From: an uncultured Prevotellaceae bacterium
Lineage (GTDB): Bacteria > Bacteroidota > Bacteroidia > Bacteroidales > Bacteroidaceae
Assembly: GCA_947166345.1 (NCBI GenBank)
Contig: CAMVDU010000013.1
Location: 1 to 60,875, forward strand
Length of the DNA: 60,875 bases
Direction: 5' to 3'
Part shown: positions 42,072-51,300 of the stretch, piece by piece
Position numbering within the stretch: position 1 is the first letter of the stretch
Layout of the letters: each line of letters starts with the position of its first letter
Notes under the pieces: model-generated
Told to the model about the DNA's origin: nothing
The model's input: the letters and a program-made list of their open reading frames with translations, nothing else
The model's database searches: none
Position numbers and translations under genes: made by a program

Positions 42072-42186
42072 GCAACGAGACGCTCCCTGCATCGCACCGA
42101 GACGCTCCTTGCCCAGCAAGGTGACGCACGGTGGTGACCAAGATGACGCTCCGCACGCACCAAAGAGACGCTGCTTGGTAGGCAAG
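42072..42186. repeat. GAGACGCTCC / GTGACGCA repeat cluster
   Basis: Repeated GAGACGCTCC, GGTGACGCACG, GATGACGCTCC and AGAGACGCTGC words, related to 18970-19160. The remaining 42187-42467 shows nothing I can call. Confidence 0.65.
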
Positions 42187-42467
42187 AAGACAATTTTCTT
42201 GTTTTGAAGACAACATGGACAACAAAGACAACTTTTATTTAATTCTGCCAGTGTTTGTTAAAGCCTCATATACATTTTCCTAGTTGTCCTGGTTGTCTTT
42301 TACAAAAAATTATTTGTTTTTTACGGACACCAATGTGTCGATAAGAGTGCGATAAGCAAGGAGCAAACAAGACATAACGTATTGTATACTAAGTAGTTAA
42401 CAAGAAGCCGACTAAAAGTTTTTTGGATCATCTTCAAAGAAATCTTGGAGGACTCAGGAAAAAGTCG

Positions 42468-42475
42468 TACCTTTG
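42468..42475 (+). promoter_or_regulatory. Orphan -7 box
   Basis: TACCTTTG followed by CATTGTG. No recognised gene follows within 300 bp apart from a 22-codon frame. Confidence 0.5.
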
Positions 42476-42516
42476 CATTGTGAGACGAGAGAACGAGGAT
42501 TTTGACGAGAGAACGA

Positions 42517-42585
42517 ATGGACGAGTTTTTTGACCAAGACGAGAATAATGCTGCCGCTGCAGAGGCCTGCAAGACTATCGTCTAA
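42517..42585 (+). CDS. Very short acidic open frame (22 aa), doubtful
   Basis: ATG-started frame beginning MDEFFDQDENN and ending ACKTIV, 41 nt after an orphan TACCTTTG box. The stop lies at the start of an ACTCCTAA array. It could be a real micro-peptide or the leftover of a deleted gene. Confidence 0.2.
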   Translation: MDEFFDQDENNAAAAEACKTIV

Positions 42586-42664
42586 ACTTCTAAACTCCGA
42601 AACTCCTAAACTCCGAAATTCCTAAACTCAAAAACTCATCAACTTATCAACTCAAAAACTCACA
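42583..42664 (+). repeat. AACTCCTAA / AACTCCGAA tandem array
   Basis: About ten degenerate 8-mers of AAACTCC-type, changing to AACTCAAAAACTCATCAACT. Confidence 0.75.
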
Positions 42665-42822
42665 TGAAGAGAGAGTTATTAAAGCCTGCGGCGCTACACG
42701 AATGAACATAAATCTACATGAATAAACCATGAATATTTGGGCTCACAAGTTTAAACAAAATCAAATCATCTGCTTTTTGCATCTTTAACGGGGAAAGCTG
42801 ACAATATCTCGAAAATTTTATC

Positions 42823-42830
42823 TAAATTTG
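42823..42830 (+). promoter_or_regulatory. -7 box for GH43
   Basis: TAAATTTG, 22 nt before the ATG at 42853. Confidence 0.6.
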
Positions 42831-42852
42831 CAGCACAATTCAAAAACAATCT

Positions 42853-43881
42853 ATGAAGAAACTGACAATCCTATTCCTGTTGGCCGTGGGCCTGCAGGCT
42901 TCGGCACAAGAAATGGCTGGCTACCTTTTTGCCTATTTCGAGGGCAGCGGCGACACAAACCTGATGGAGCAACTGCGCTTCGCGGTGAGCGAGGACGCAC
43001 AGAACTGGTATGCGCTGAACGGCAACAGACCGATCATCGCCAGCGACAGCATCAGCGAGAGTGGCGGCATTCGTGACCCGCACATCCTGCGCGGCGAGGA
43101 CGGCTGCTACTATATCGTGGCAACAGATATGCATACCTACGACCCGAAGCAGGGGTGGGGGGCTAATCCGGGCATCGTGCTGCTGAAGTCGAAGGACCTT
43201 GTCAACTGGACGCATGCGAAGATCAACCTGGCGAAGGACTGGAGCGAGCACTTCGGCGATGCCTACTGGGTGTGGGCGCCGCAGACCATCTACGACCGTA
43301 AGGCGAAGAAATACATGATCTACTTCACCCTGCAGCGCAACGACCGTAAGACGCTCATCACGTACTATGCCTATGCCAACAAGGACTTTACGGCCTTCGA
43401 GAGCGAGCCGAAGGTGCTGTTTGCGGCGAAGTATGGTTCTATCGATAACGACATCATCGAGAAGGACGGCGTCTATCACCTCTTCTATAAAGGTAATACG
43501 AAGGACGAGAACGGCAGGGAATACAAGAACGGTATCCAACAGGCAACGTCTAAGAAGTTGACGGGACCGTACAAGGAAAACTTCGAGTATATCGATGCCT
43601 ATGCTGGCACGAGCACGCATGTGGAGGGTAGTGGCGTGTTTAAAAGCCTCACCCCCGGCCCCTCTCCGAAAGGCGAGGGGAGTGAGTACATCCTGATGTA
43701 CGACCTCTACAGCTCTGGCCGCTACGAGTTCCAGCGGTCAAAGGACCTGAAGACATTTACCAAGAAGCCCGAGTCGTTCCGCAAGGACTTCTTCCCCCGT
43801 CACGGTACGGTGATGACGGTGACAGCCGACGAACTGGAGCGCCTGCAGCAGAAGTGGGGGTATGTGCTGACACACGAGTAA
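42853..43881 (+). CDS. GH43 family glycoside hydrolase
   Basis: 342 residues, signal peptide ending ASAQ. Five-bladed propeller with Asp75 (IRDPH), Asp198 (SIDND) and the probable general acid Glu258 (HVEGSG). It resembles GH43 beta-xylosidases, arabinofuranosidases and galactosidases; the exact specificity is unclear. An in-frame insert SLTPGPSPKGEG at about 265-276 comes six residues after the catalytic glutamate, before SEYILMYD. No sorting tail. Confidence 0.88.
   Translation: MKKLTILFLLAVGLQASAQEMAGYLFAYFEGSGDTNLMEQLRFAVSEDAQNWYALNGNRPIIASDSISESGGIRDPHILRGEDGCYYIVATDMHTYDPKQGWGANPGIVLLKSKDLVNWTHAKINLAKDWSEHFGDAYWVWAPQTIYDRKAKKYMIYFTLQRNDRKTLITYYAYANKDFTAFESEPKVLFAAKYGSIDNDIIEKDGVYHLFYKGNTKDENGREYKNGIQQATSKKLTGPYKENFEYIDAYAGTSTHVEGSGVFKSLTPGPSPKGEGSEYILMYDLYSSGRYEFQRSKDLKTFTKKPESFRKDFFPRHGTVMTVTADELERLQQKWGYVLTHE
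43644..43686 (+). repeat. GC-rich hairpin element inside GH43
   Basis: Forward orientation, read in frame as SLTPGPSPKGEGS. Confidence 0.88.
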
Positions 43882-43923
43882 AATCTGAATAGATTCGAAA
43901 GATTACTCGCGACTAAAAGACCT

Positions 43924-44547
43924 CTATCTAATAAAATTCGTTCTCAAAGGAGGCTCCTGTTGGGGGTGTCCCTCTTCGCTGACGTTAAGACGGCGAATCA
44001 TCCACGCCATGTTGCGACCAAGGGTACGCATGGTTTGCATGCCCTCCTCATCCTGAGCAGCCTGTCCGGGGGTCTGACCATACACCATGTTCCAGTACTG
44101 CGAGCTGACGATGGGCATGTTCAGGATGGTGAAGTACTTGTTCAGGCGGTCGAAGGCTGCCGACGCGCCTCCCCTGCGGCATACCACCACACTGGCACCG
44201 GGCTTGAACTTCAGTTCGTTGCCCAGGGAGTAGAACACACGGTCGAGTAGGGCGCAGAGCGAACCGTTGGGACCACCGTAATAGACGGGCGAGCCGATGA
44301 TGAGGCCGTCGATGCCGTCCTTCACGGCCCGCCACACCTTATAGTACAGGTCGTCGCGGAACGTGCACCGTGCGCCGTTCCTGCCACACATACCACAGGC
44401 GATGCAGCCCTGCACGGCCTGTTTGCCAATGTTGATGATCTCAGTCTCTATGCCCTCGCCATTGAGGGTCGTTGCCACCTCGCTCAGCGCCGTGAACGTA
44501 TTGCCGTTCTCTCTGGGGCTTCCGTTAATCAAAAGAACTTTTGCCAT
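43924..44547 (-). CDS. Flavodoxin-fold NAD(P)H-dependent oxidoreductase
   Basis: 207 residues, cytoplasmic. NGSPRENGNT loop, cysteines in GCIACGMC, GSPVYYGGPNGSL, and a conserved CRRGGASAAF and SSQYWNM. Closest in sequence to the Tat-exported paralogue at 52725-53450. Expected to bind FMN; the substrate is unknown. It lies between GH43 and an HMA-like protein, with its own -7 box. Confidence 0.88.
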   Translation of the reverse strand: MAKVLLINGSPRENGNTFTALSEVATTLNGEGIETEIINIGKQAVQGCIACGMCGRNGARCTFRDDLYYKVWRAVKDGIDGLIIGSPVYYGGPNGSLCALLDRVFYSLGNELKFKPGASVVVCRRGGASAAFDRLNKYFTILNMPIVSSQYWNMVYGQTPGQAAQDEEGMQTMRTLGRNMAWMIRRLNVSEEGHPQQEPPLRTNFIR

Positions 44548-44585
44548 ATCTGTAAATATTGTTTCAAGTGTCGTAATTTTTCTTG

Positions 44586-44593
44586 CAAAGGTA
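44586..44593 (-). promoter_or_regulatory. -7 box for the flavodoxin-like gene
   Basis: TACCTTTG on the minus strand, 38 nt upstream of the ATG at 44547. Confidence 0.65.
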
Positions 44594-44639
44594 GTTATTT
44601 TTTTTCAAAAAGCTGTACTTTTTGCAAATAAAATATCAA

Positions 44640-44670
44640 GACCCCGACCTGCAGGATGCAAGTCGGGGTC
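44640..44670 (-). terminator. Terminator after the HMA-like gene
   Basis: GACCCCGACCT / AGTCGGGGTC stem with a GCAGGATGCA loop. On the minus strand it is followed by TTGATATTTTATTT. Confidence 0.75.
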
Positions 44671-44695
44671 TCATGGATGATATATGGAATGGCTC

Positions 44696-45076
44696 TTAGG
44701 CCATGAAGTGCCTGATAGAGCGTGCTGACGTTACCTTGGCATCGTAGATGACGGTCAACTCACGTGTACGCGGATTCCACTTGGTGTCCATCACGCCCTT
44801 CATGTGCTCAACCTTTGCCACCGCCTTGCGGTGAGAGTCGTGACGGCTCAGTTTGATGGTGCAGGTCTTCACATCAGGACGATAGGCATGTCCCTTGTAA
44901 GAATCGTGGTGCAACGTGTTGATCACTTTGTCAAAGTGCGTCCCACCTTTATGGTTATTCACTTCAACAACATTTCTGTCGTTGTTATTACCGTGTTTGT
45001 TACCTGCCATTGCTGGCGCTGCTGTTGTGATTGCCATCATCATCATGGCTGCGATCACCTTATTCATTGTTTTCAT
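44696..45076 (-). CDS. Small periplasmic HMA-fold protein, histidine-rich
   Basis: 126 residues. Signal peptide about 1-25 (AAPAMA), a His/Asn-rich stretch (GNKHGNNND, NNHKGGTH), then a heavy-metal-associated type beta-alpha-beta fold (about 67-125). The usual CxxC is missing: the metal loop reads VKTCTIKL with one cysteine. It may bind metal through the histidines instead, or be a non-metal HMA relative. Confidence 0.65.
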   Translation of the reverse strand: MKTMNKVIAAMMMMAITTAAPAMAGNKHGNNNDRNVVEVNNHKGGTHFDKVINTLHHDSYKGHAYRPDVKTCTIKLSRHDSHRKAVAKVEHMKGVMDTKWNPRTRELTVIYDAKVTSARSIRHFMA

Positions 45077-45308
45077 AATCTTCAGTTTTTAAATGTTCAA
45101 CTTCAGTTTGGTGAGAGACTCTTATGTCCTTTTCAAGTTGCAAGGACAGTGCAAACCGAATGCAGAGAGCTTGCTCTATGCTGAGGTGCAGCCTGTTCTC
45201 GCTTTTTTCAAGTGCAAAGATAAGGCGAATCTCTGGCATACCAAAATGAAAAACCCTATAATGATGGGGTAATATTCCTAAAACAGCGTAGGGTTTTCCC
45301 TCTATGCC

Positions 45309-45335
45309 CTCACACGGGGACTGTCCCCCTGTGAG
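45309..45335. repeat. GGGGACTGTCCCC palindrome (REP-like)
   Basis: CTCACACGGGGACTGTCCCC then CTGTGAG. Resembles REP palindromes linked to RAYT/IS200-type transposases, although no such gene is present. Confidence 0.7.
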
Positions 45336-45390
45336 AGAAAAACTTATGTTAATATTTGCTGCAAGGATGCGAATAAAAGAAATTTTTGAG

Positions 45391-45398
45391 TACCTTTG
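45391..45398 (+). promoter_or_regulatory. -7 box for the GNAT gene
   Basis: TACCTTTG, 53 nt before the ATG at 45452. Confidence 0.6.
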
Positions 45399-45451
45399 CA
45401 AATAAAACTGAGAACTTCAGCAAAGACTAAACCTTTAAACAATGTAGAACG

Positions 45452-45913
45452 ATGATCAGAAGAGCTGAAAAAAGAGACATTCCAGGTATCATTCATCTGT
45501 TGCATCAAGTGAACATGGTGCACCATGTACTGCGGCCCGACTTGTTTAAACCTTACACGACAAAATATGATGAGCAGGAACTCGAAACCTTGCTGGGTGA
45601 TGACAGCAGACCTGTCTTCGTCTTTGAAGATGGAGCGGTCTTAGGTCATGCTTTCTGCATGGTGACAGAAGTGAAGGACGATAAGTTGCTGCAAGACATC
45701 AAGACGCTGTATATTGATGATATCTGCGTGGACGAAAAGGCTCGCGGCCAACACGTCGGCAAGGCTTTGTATGAGTATGTACGCGACTATGCCCAGTCAA
45801 TAGGTTGCAACAACATCACCCTGAATGTATGGGAGGGTAACGATCCTGCTCTGCATTTTTATAGGAACATGGGCATGAAAGTGCAAAAGACGACTATGGA
45901 AGTCGTTTTGTGA
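45452..45913 (+). CDS. GNAT-family N-acetyltransferase
   Basis: 153 residues. Acetyl-CoA binding motif ARGQHVGKALYEYV (R/Q-x-x-G-x-G/A type) at about 97-110, preceded by IDDICVDEK. The C-terminal NVWEGNDPALHFYRNMGM is the standard beta-bulge strand. The substrate is unknown. It lies 39 nt upstream of the GH2 start. Confidence 0.9.
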   Translation: MIRRAEKRDIPGIIHLLHQVNMVHHVLRPDLFKPYTTKYDEQELETLLGDDSRPVFVFEDGAVLGHAFCMVTEVKDDKLLQDIKTLYIDDICVDEKARGQHVGKALYEYVRDYAQSIGCNNITLNVWEGNDPALHFYRNMGMKVQKTTMEVVL

Positions 45914-45952
45914 TCATAAAACAACAGGTAACTATTGACAAGAAATAAAAGC

Positions 45953-48358
45953 ATGAAGAAAGTGTTTTTCTGCCTTATGGCAATGATGGGCGTAATGACG
46001 TCATCATCACAGACAACAAGACAGCTGTTTGACTTCGGCTGGCAGTTTACACATAACGGAACGACGCAGACCGTGGACCTGCCGCACGACTGGGACATCT
46101 TCGAAGGTCCTAATTCTGGCAAAGGTGCTACGGGCACTGGCGGCGGATGGTTCGAGGCCGGCAAGGGCGAGTACCATAAAAAGTTTAGAGTTGAGAGTTT
46201 AGAGTTTAGAGATAATTCTCTCGTCAAACTCCACTTCGAGGGCGTGTATCAGAAGGCTGAGGTCTATGTGAATGGTCAGAAGGCCGGACAGCATCACTAT
46301 GGTTACACGCCATTCACCGTTGATGTGACACCTTATATTTATAAAGACAAGCGACTCAATGAGGTTGTCGTGAAGGTGGACAATAGCAATCAGCCCAACT
46401 GCCGCTGGTACTCAGGTTCCGGCATCTACCGCCACGTATGGCTCGAAACGATGCCTGCGTTCCACGTTGCCGAGAATGGCGTCTTTGTTACTACACCAGA
46501 GGTGTCTGCCGACAAAGCGAAAGTACAGGTTGAGGTAACGGTGCAGAACGAGGGCACAACAGACCAAAAAGGCATCGTTGTGGTAGAAGGCAAGCATCAG
46601 GAAGTATCGCTGAAAGCTGGCGAGAGCAAGACAGTCGCCTTTACCTATACCATCAACAATCCCAAACTCTGGTCACCCGAATCGCCCTATTTGTACGAGG
46701 CACAAGCAAAGCTCATCTCTCACCTCTCAACTCTCAATTCTCACCTCTCAACTAAATTTGGTGTCCGCACGTTCTCGTTTGATGCCGAGAATGGTTTCGT
46801 GCTCAACGGCCAGAAGGTGCTCATCAACGGTGCCTGCGTGCATCACGACGACGGTGTGCTGGGTGCCCGTGCCTTCGACGATGCCGAAATCCGTAAGGTG
46901 CGCCAGATGAAAGAGGCAGGCTTCAACCTCATCCGTACTTCGCATAATCCCACGACACGTGCCTTCCTCGATGCCTGCGACTCAATAGGCATGCTCGTCA
47001 TCGACGAGGCCTTCGACGGCTGGCGCACGCAGAAGAATCCCCACGACTATTCCACCGTCATCGACTCCTGCTTCCGTGAGGACATCCATGCGATGGTGCT
47101 GCGCGACCGCAACCACCCAAGCATCATCTCGTGGAGCATCGGCAACGAGGTCATCGAGCGCAAGGACATCCGCGTGGTCTATACCGCCCGACAAATGAAG
47201 AAGGCCATCCACGAACTGGATACGACACGTCCCGTGACTGAAGCCCTCTGTGCCTGGGACCCCGACTGGGAAATCTACGACCCGCACGCTGAGGTGCTCG
47301 ACGTGGTGGGCTACAACTACATGATCTTCAAGCACGCCAGCGACCATGAGCGTGACCCCAAGCGCGTCATCTGGCAGACGGAGAGTTATCCGCGTGATGC
47401 CTTCCGCAACTGGGCCGTAGCGAATGACTTCCCCTACGTCGTGGGCGACATCGTGTGGACAGGTCTCGACTATCTGGGCGAAAGCGGCATAGGACGTAAC
47501 TATTATAAAGGTGAGCGCGAGGGTGAGTCGTGGATTGAGGGCGGACAGCCCGAATGGCACGGCGCTCCTTGTGGCGATGTCGATATTACCGGCTGGCGCA
47601 AGCCTATCAGCCACTACCGTGAGATGCTGTGGAGGAGCCTCACCCCCGCCCCCGGCCTCACCCCTAACCCCTCTCCAAGGGGCGAGGGGAACTTTAAGGG
47701 CGAGGGGAGTATATACCTTTGCGTGAAAGAACCCAACGGCTACCACGGCGAGATTCACACCACGATGTGGAGCGTATGGCCCACATGGGAGTCGTGGACA
47801 TGGCCCGGTTGGGAGGGTAAACCTGTCGAAGTGGAGGTCTATACTAAAGCACCAGAAGTAAAACTCTATCTGAACGACAAACTTATCGGCACAAAGAAAG
47901 TCGACCGTTCTACGGAATATAAAGCCGTCTTTACCGTAAACTACGAGCCAGGCACTTTGCGCGCCGAAGTATCTACTCCCCTCCCTCACAGGGAGGGGTC
48001 GGGAGAGAGTCTTCGGACCGCTGGCGAACCAGCCCGTCTGCGCCTCACCCCCGACCGCACCGTAATGTCTGCTGACGGACAGTCGCTCACCTTCGTCACC
48101 ATTGAGGTGGTTGACAAGGACGGCACACCCGTACCCGAAGCCGCCATCGACTGTGAGGCTGTTGTCAAGGGACAAGGACAACTGCTGGCTTTCGCCTCTG
48201 CCGACTTGAAGGATACGGAACCCTATACCTCGCCTCGTGTAAAAACGTGGAAGGGTCGTGCCCTCCTCGTTGTTCGCAGCACACAGAAGGGAGGCTCTGT
48301 CAACGTGAGCGTCAAGAGCGCATTGCCCACTGCCAGCCTGAAACTAAAGAGCAAATAA
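45953..48358 (+). CDS. GH2 beta-galactosidase-like enzyme
   Basis: 801 residues from the ATG at 45953. Signal peptide MKKVFFCLMAMMGVMTSSSQ, a jelly-roll sugar-binding domain, an Ig-like domain, then the TIM barrel with acid/base Glu399 (IGNEV) and nucleophile Glu477 (WQTES). DUF4982-like and Ig-like domains close the protein. Four repeat inserts are translated in frame: FRVESLEFRDNS, ISHLSTLNSHLSTK, an extended LTPNPSPRGEG block and STPLPHREGSGES. The signal peptide is nearly the same as that of the glutathione peroxidase at 54101. Confidence 0.92.
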   Translation: MKKVFFCLMAMMGVMTSSSQTTRQLFDFGWQFTHNGTTQTVDLPHDWDIFEGPNSGKGATGTGGGWFEAGKGEYHKKFRVESLEFRDNSLVKLHFEGVYQKAEVYVNGQKAGQHHYGYTPFTVDVTPYIYKDKRLNEVVVKVDNSNQPNCRWYSGSGIYRHVWLETMPAFHVAENGVFVTTPEVSADKAKVQVEVTVQNEGTTDQKGIVVVEGKHQEVSLKAGESKTVAFTYTINNPKLWSPESPYLYEAQAKLISHLSTLNSHLSTKFGVRTFSFDAENGFVLNGQKVLINGACVHHDDGVLGARAFDDAEIRKVRQMKEAGFNLIRTSHNPTTRAFLDACDSIGMLVIDEAFDGWRTQKNPHDYSTVIDSCFREDIHAMVLRDRNHPSIISWSIGNEVIERKDIRVVYTARQMKKAIHELDTTRPVTEALCAWDPDWEIYDPHAEVLDVVGYNYMIFKHASDHERDPKRVIWQTESYPRDAFRNWAVANDFPYVVGDIVWTGLDYLGESGIGRNYYKGEREGESWIEGGQPEWHGAPCGDVDITGWRKPISHYREMLWRSLTPAPGLTPNPSPRGEGNFKGEGSIYLCVKEPNGYHGEIHTTMWSVWPTWESWTWPGWEGKPVEVEVYTKAPEVKLYLNDKLIGTKKVDRSTEYKAVFTVNYEPGTLRAEVSTPLPHREGSGESLRTAGEPARLRLTPDRTVMSADGQSLTFVTIEVVDKDGTPVPEAAIDCEAVVKGQGQLLAFASADLKDTEPYTSPRVKTWKGRALLVVRSTQKGGSVNVSVKSALPTASLKLKSK
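46182..46213 (+). repeat. GAGAGTTTAGAG period-7 array inside GH2
   Basis: Read in frame as FRVESLEFRDN. Confidence 0.7.
46712..46753 (+). repeat. CTCTCAACTCTCAATTCTCA array inside GH2
   Basis: Period-7, read in frame as ISHLSTLNSHLSTK. Confidence 0.75.
47634..47710 (+). repeat. Extended GC-rich hairpin element inside GH2
   Basis: Long form with a duplicated left arm, read SLTPAPGLTPNPSPRGEG, then NFKGEGS. The same extended tail occurs at 54918-54988. Confidence 0.88.
47970..48013 (-). repeat. GC-rich hairpin element inside GH2 (second, inverted)
   Basis: Reverse orientation, read STPLPHREGSGES. About 260 bp from the forward copy. Confidence 0.88.
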
Positions 48359-48359
48359 G

Positions 48360-51300
48360 ATGATGAAGCCCAAAGTTTTTCTGTTCTATTTGATGCTGAT
48401 GCTCACCGTTGGTGTGCAGGCGGCTGAACGTCAGAAGCTCAACTTTAATGCTGACTGGCGATTGGCAGTAGGCGATTATGTGGATGCCGAGAAGCCAGAG
48501 TTTGACGACAGTCAGTGGCAGCAGGTGACGTTGCCTTACGCCTTCAACGGCGTTGAAGCCTTCCGTAAGGATATCGTGGATCTGACGGATACGGTGTGTT
48601 GGTACCGGAAACGATTCATAATTCATAATTCTTCGACTAGCGAAGCGGCAGAGCCGATTACACAATTCATAATTGATAGTTCTAAGTTTTTTATTGAGTT
48701 CGAGGGTGCCCGTCAAGGTGCCGACGTATGGGTGAACGGACAAAAGGTGGGCTTCTCGGACAATGGCGTGATGGCTTTCGGATTTGATATCACACCGTAT
48801 GTCAAGAAAGGCGAGAACGTGATTGCCGTGCGATGCGATAACAATTGGAAGTACCGCGATAGGGTGTTGGATAGCCGCTACCAATGGAACGATAATAACT
48901 TCAATGCCAACTACGGCGGTCTGCCAAAGAACGTGTGGCTGCACATCACGGATAAACTCTACCAGACATTGCCGCTTTATTCGAACCTCGGCACCACGGG
49001 TACTTACATCTACGCCTCGGATATAGACGTGGCAGGACATAAGGCCGTGATTCATGTAGAGAGCGAGGTGAAGAACGAGGGTGTAACGGCGAGAACTTTT
49101 ACTTTTGCCGTGCGGATGATGGATGCAGAGGGACATGAGGTGGCTCGCTTCAATGGTGAGACGGTGACCATGCAGCCAGGCGAGACGCGAACGGTCACGG
49201 CTCAACAGCCTGTTGAAGGTCTGCACTTCTGGTCATGGGGGTATGGGTATCTATATACGGTAGAGACGGGGCTTCTTGTCGACGGCGAAACCGTCGACCA
49301 CGTTGCTACCCGTACTGGTTTCCGCAAGACGCGTTTCGGCGAGGGTAAAATTTGGTTGAATGACCGTGTGATGATGGTGCACGGCTATGCCCAGCGCACT
49401 TCGAACGAATGGCCGGGCGTGGGCATTAGTGTGCCAGCTTGGATGAGCGACTACTCGAACGGTTTGATGGTAGAGAGTGGGGCGAATATGGTTCGCTGGA
49501 TGCATGTGACGCCCAGTAAACAGGATATAGAGAGTTGCGACCGCGTGGGATTGCCGCAAGCAATGCCTGCTGGCGATGCTGAGAAGGATGTGGAGGGTGC
49601 TCGCTGGCAGCAGCGCACGGCATTGATGCGCGATGCCATCATCTATAACCGCAACAACCCCTCGATACTTTTCTATGAGAGTGGCAACGAGAGCATCAGT
49701 CGTGAGCACATGTTGGAGATGAAAGCTATCCGCGATCAGTATGACCCTCATGGCGGACGAGCTATCGGCAGTCGTGAGATGCTGGATATCGATGAGGCTG
49801 AGTATGGCGGCGAGATGCTGTATATCAATAAAAGCAAAAAACACCCCATGTGGGCGATGGAATACTGTCGCGATGAGGGCTTGCGCAAATATTGGGATGA
49901 GCAAAGCTATCCCTATCACAAGGAAGGTGATGGACCGCTTTATCGTGGAAAACCTGCGGATGAGTACAACCATAATATGGATCAGTTTGCTGTGGAGATG
50001 GTGCGCCGCTGGTATGACTACTGGCGTGAGCGTCCTGGCACAGGCACCCGTGTGTCGTCTGGTGGTGTGAAGATAGTCTTCTCAGACACAAATACGCATC
50101 ATCGTGGCGAGAAGCATTATCGCACCAGTGGCGTTGTGGATGCTATGCGTATTCCCAAGGATGCCTTCTATGCACATCAGGTGATGTGGAACGGATGGGT
50201 AGAGCCGGAAGAGGCGAAGACGTATATTGTGGGTCATTGGAGCTATGACAATTCACAATTCATAATTCATAATTCACAATTGAGAAAGCCTGTGTATGTG
50301 GTATCTACGGCTGACAGCGTTGAACTCTTCCTTAACGGCAAGTCATTAGGTTACGGCAAGCAGAGCTATCGCTACCTCTTTACTTTCGACAACGTGGGCT
50401 TTGAGCCTGGTACATTGGAGGCTGTGGGTTCCGATGGCAGTCGCTATCAGCTGGAGACGGTAGGCGAACCGTATCAACTGAAACTTACAACCATAGAGAA
50501 TCCGCAGGGCATTAGGGCCGATGGTGCCGATATGGTGCTTGTTCAAGTGGAGGTGGTAGATAAGCAGGGACGTCGTTGTCCGTTGGATAATCGGATGATA
50601 CATTTTTCGCTCTGGGGTGAAGCCCAGTGGATTGGCGGTATCGAAACTGATGCGATGTCGCTACCCGTGGAATGCGGCGTGAATCGTGTGCTGCTACGTA
50701 CCACCACGAATGCTGGTGAGATCAATCTCTCAGCCTATGCCGATGGCGTGAAACCTGCGTATCTCTCAGTGAAGAGTGAAAAAGGAAAGGATAATTCTCA
50801 ATTCTTAATTCTTAATTCTCAATTAAACAAGGGCGAAACACCGCTTACACCTTCTTATACAGAGCAGGCGCGTGGTATAGAAATCGTTTCGGCAAAGGCA
50901 GGCTACGATAGTGAGCACGCCGTTTGTAGTTATGATGATAATGAACTGTCGGAATGGAAAAACGACGGACGACTCTCTACGGCATGGATAACCTATAAAC
51001 TGGCGAAGAAAACGGTTGTTGATGATATTTGTCTGAAGCTGACCGGTTGGCGTCTGCGCAGTTATCCGATAGAAGTATATGCTGGCAAACAGCTTATCTG
51101 GAACGGTGAGACAGAACGCAGTCTGGGCTATATCCATCTGACGCCCATCAGGCGTGTGAAGACCAACGAGATCACCATCCGTCTGAAAGGGGCCGGTAAG
51201 GATCAGGATGCCTTTGGTGGAATAACAGAGTTGGCTCAACCTGTTGCTGGCGAGCTGGATCTGTTCAAAGCCAAGAATGGTGGTGACACCAAGAGCGAGT

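Noticed and set aside
41953..42231. Overlapping minus-strand frames of 61-92 codons
   Set aside because: They are built from the GTTGCAG hairpin and GACGCTCC repeats, with Cys-rich low-complexity products.
46982..48181. A 399-codon minus-strand open frame opposite the GH2 gene
   Set aside because: The plus-strand GH2 active site and domains run straight through; the antisense frame has no start signal or family likeness.
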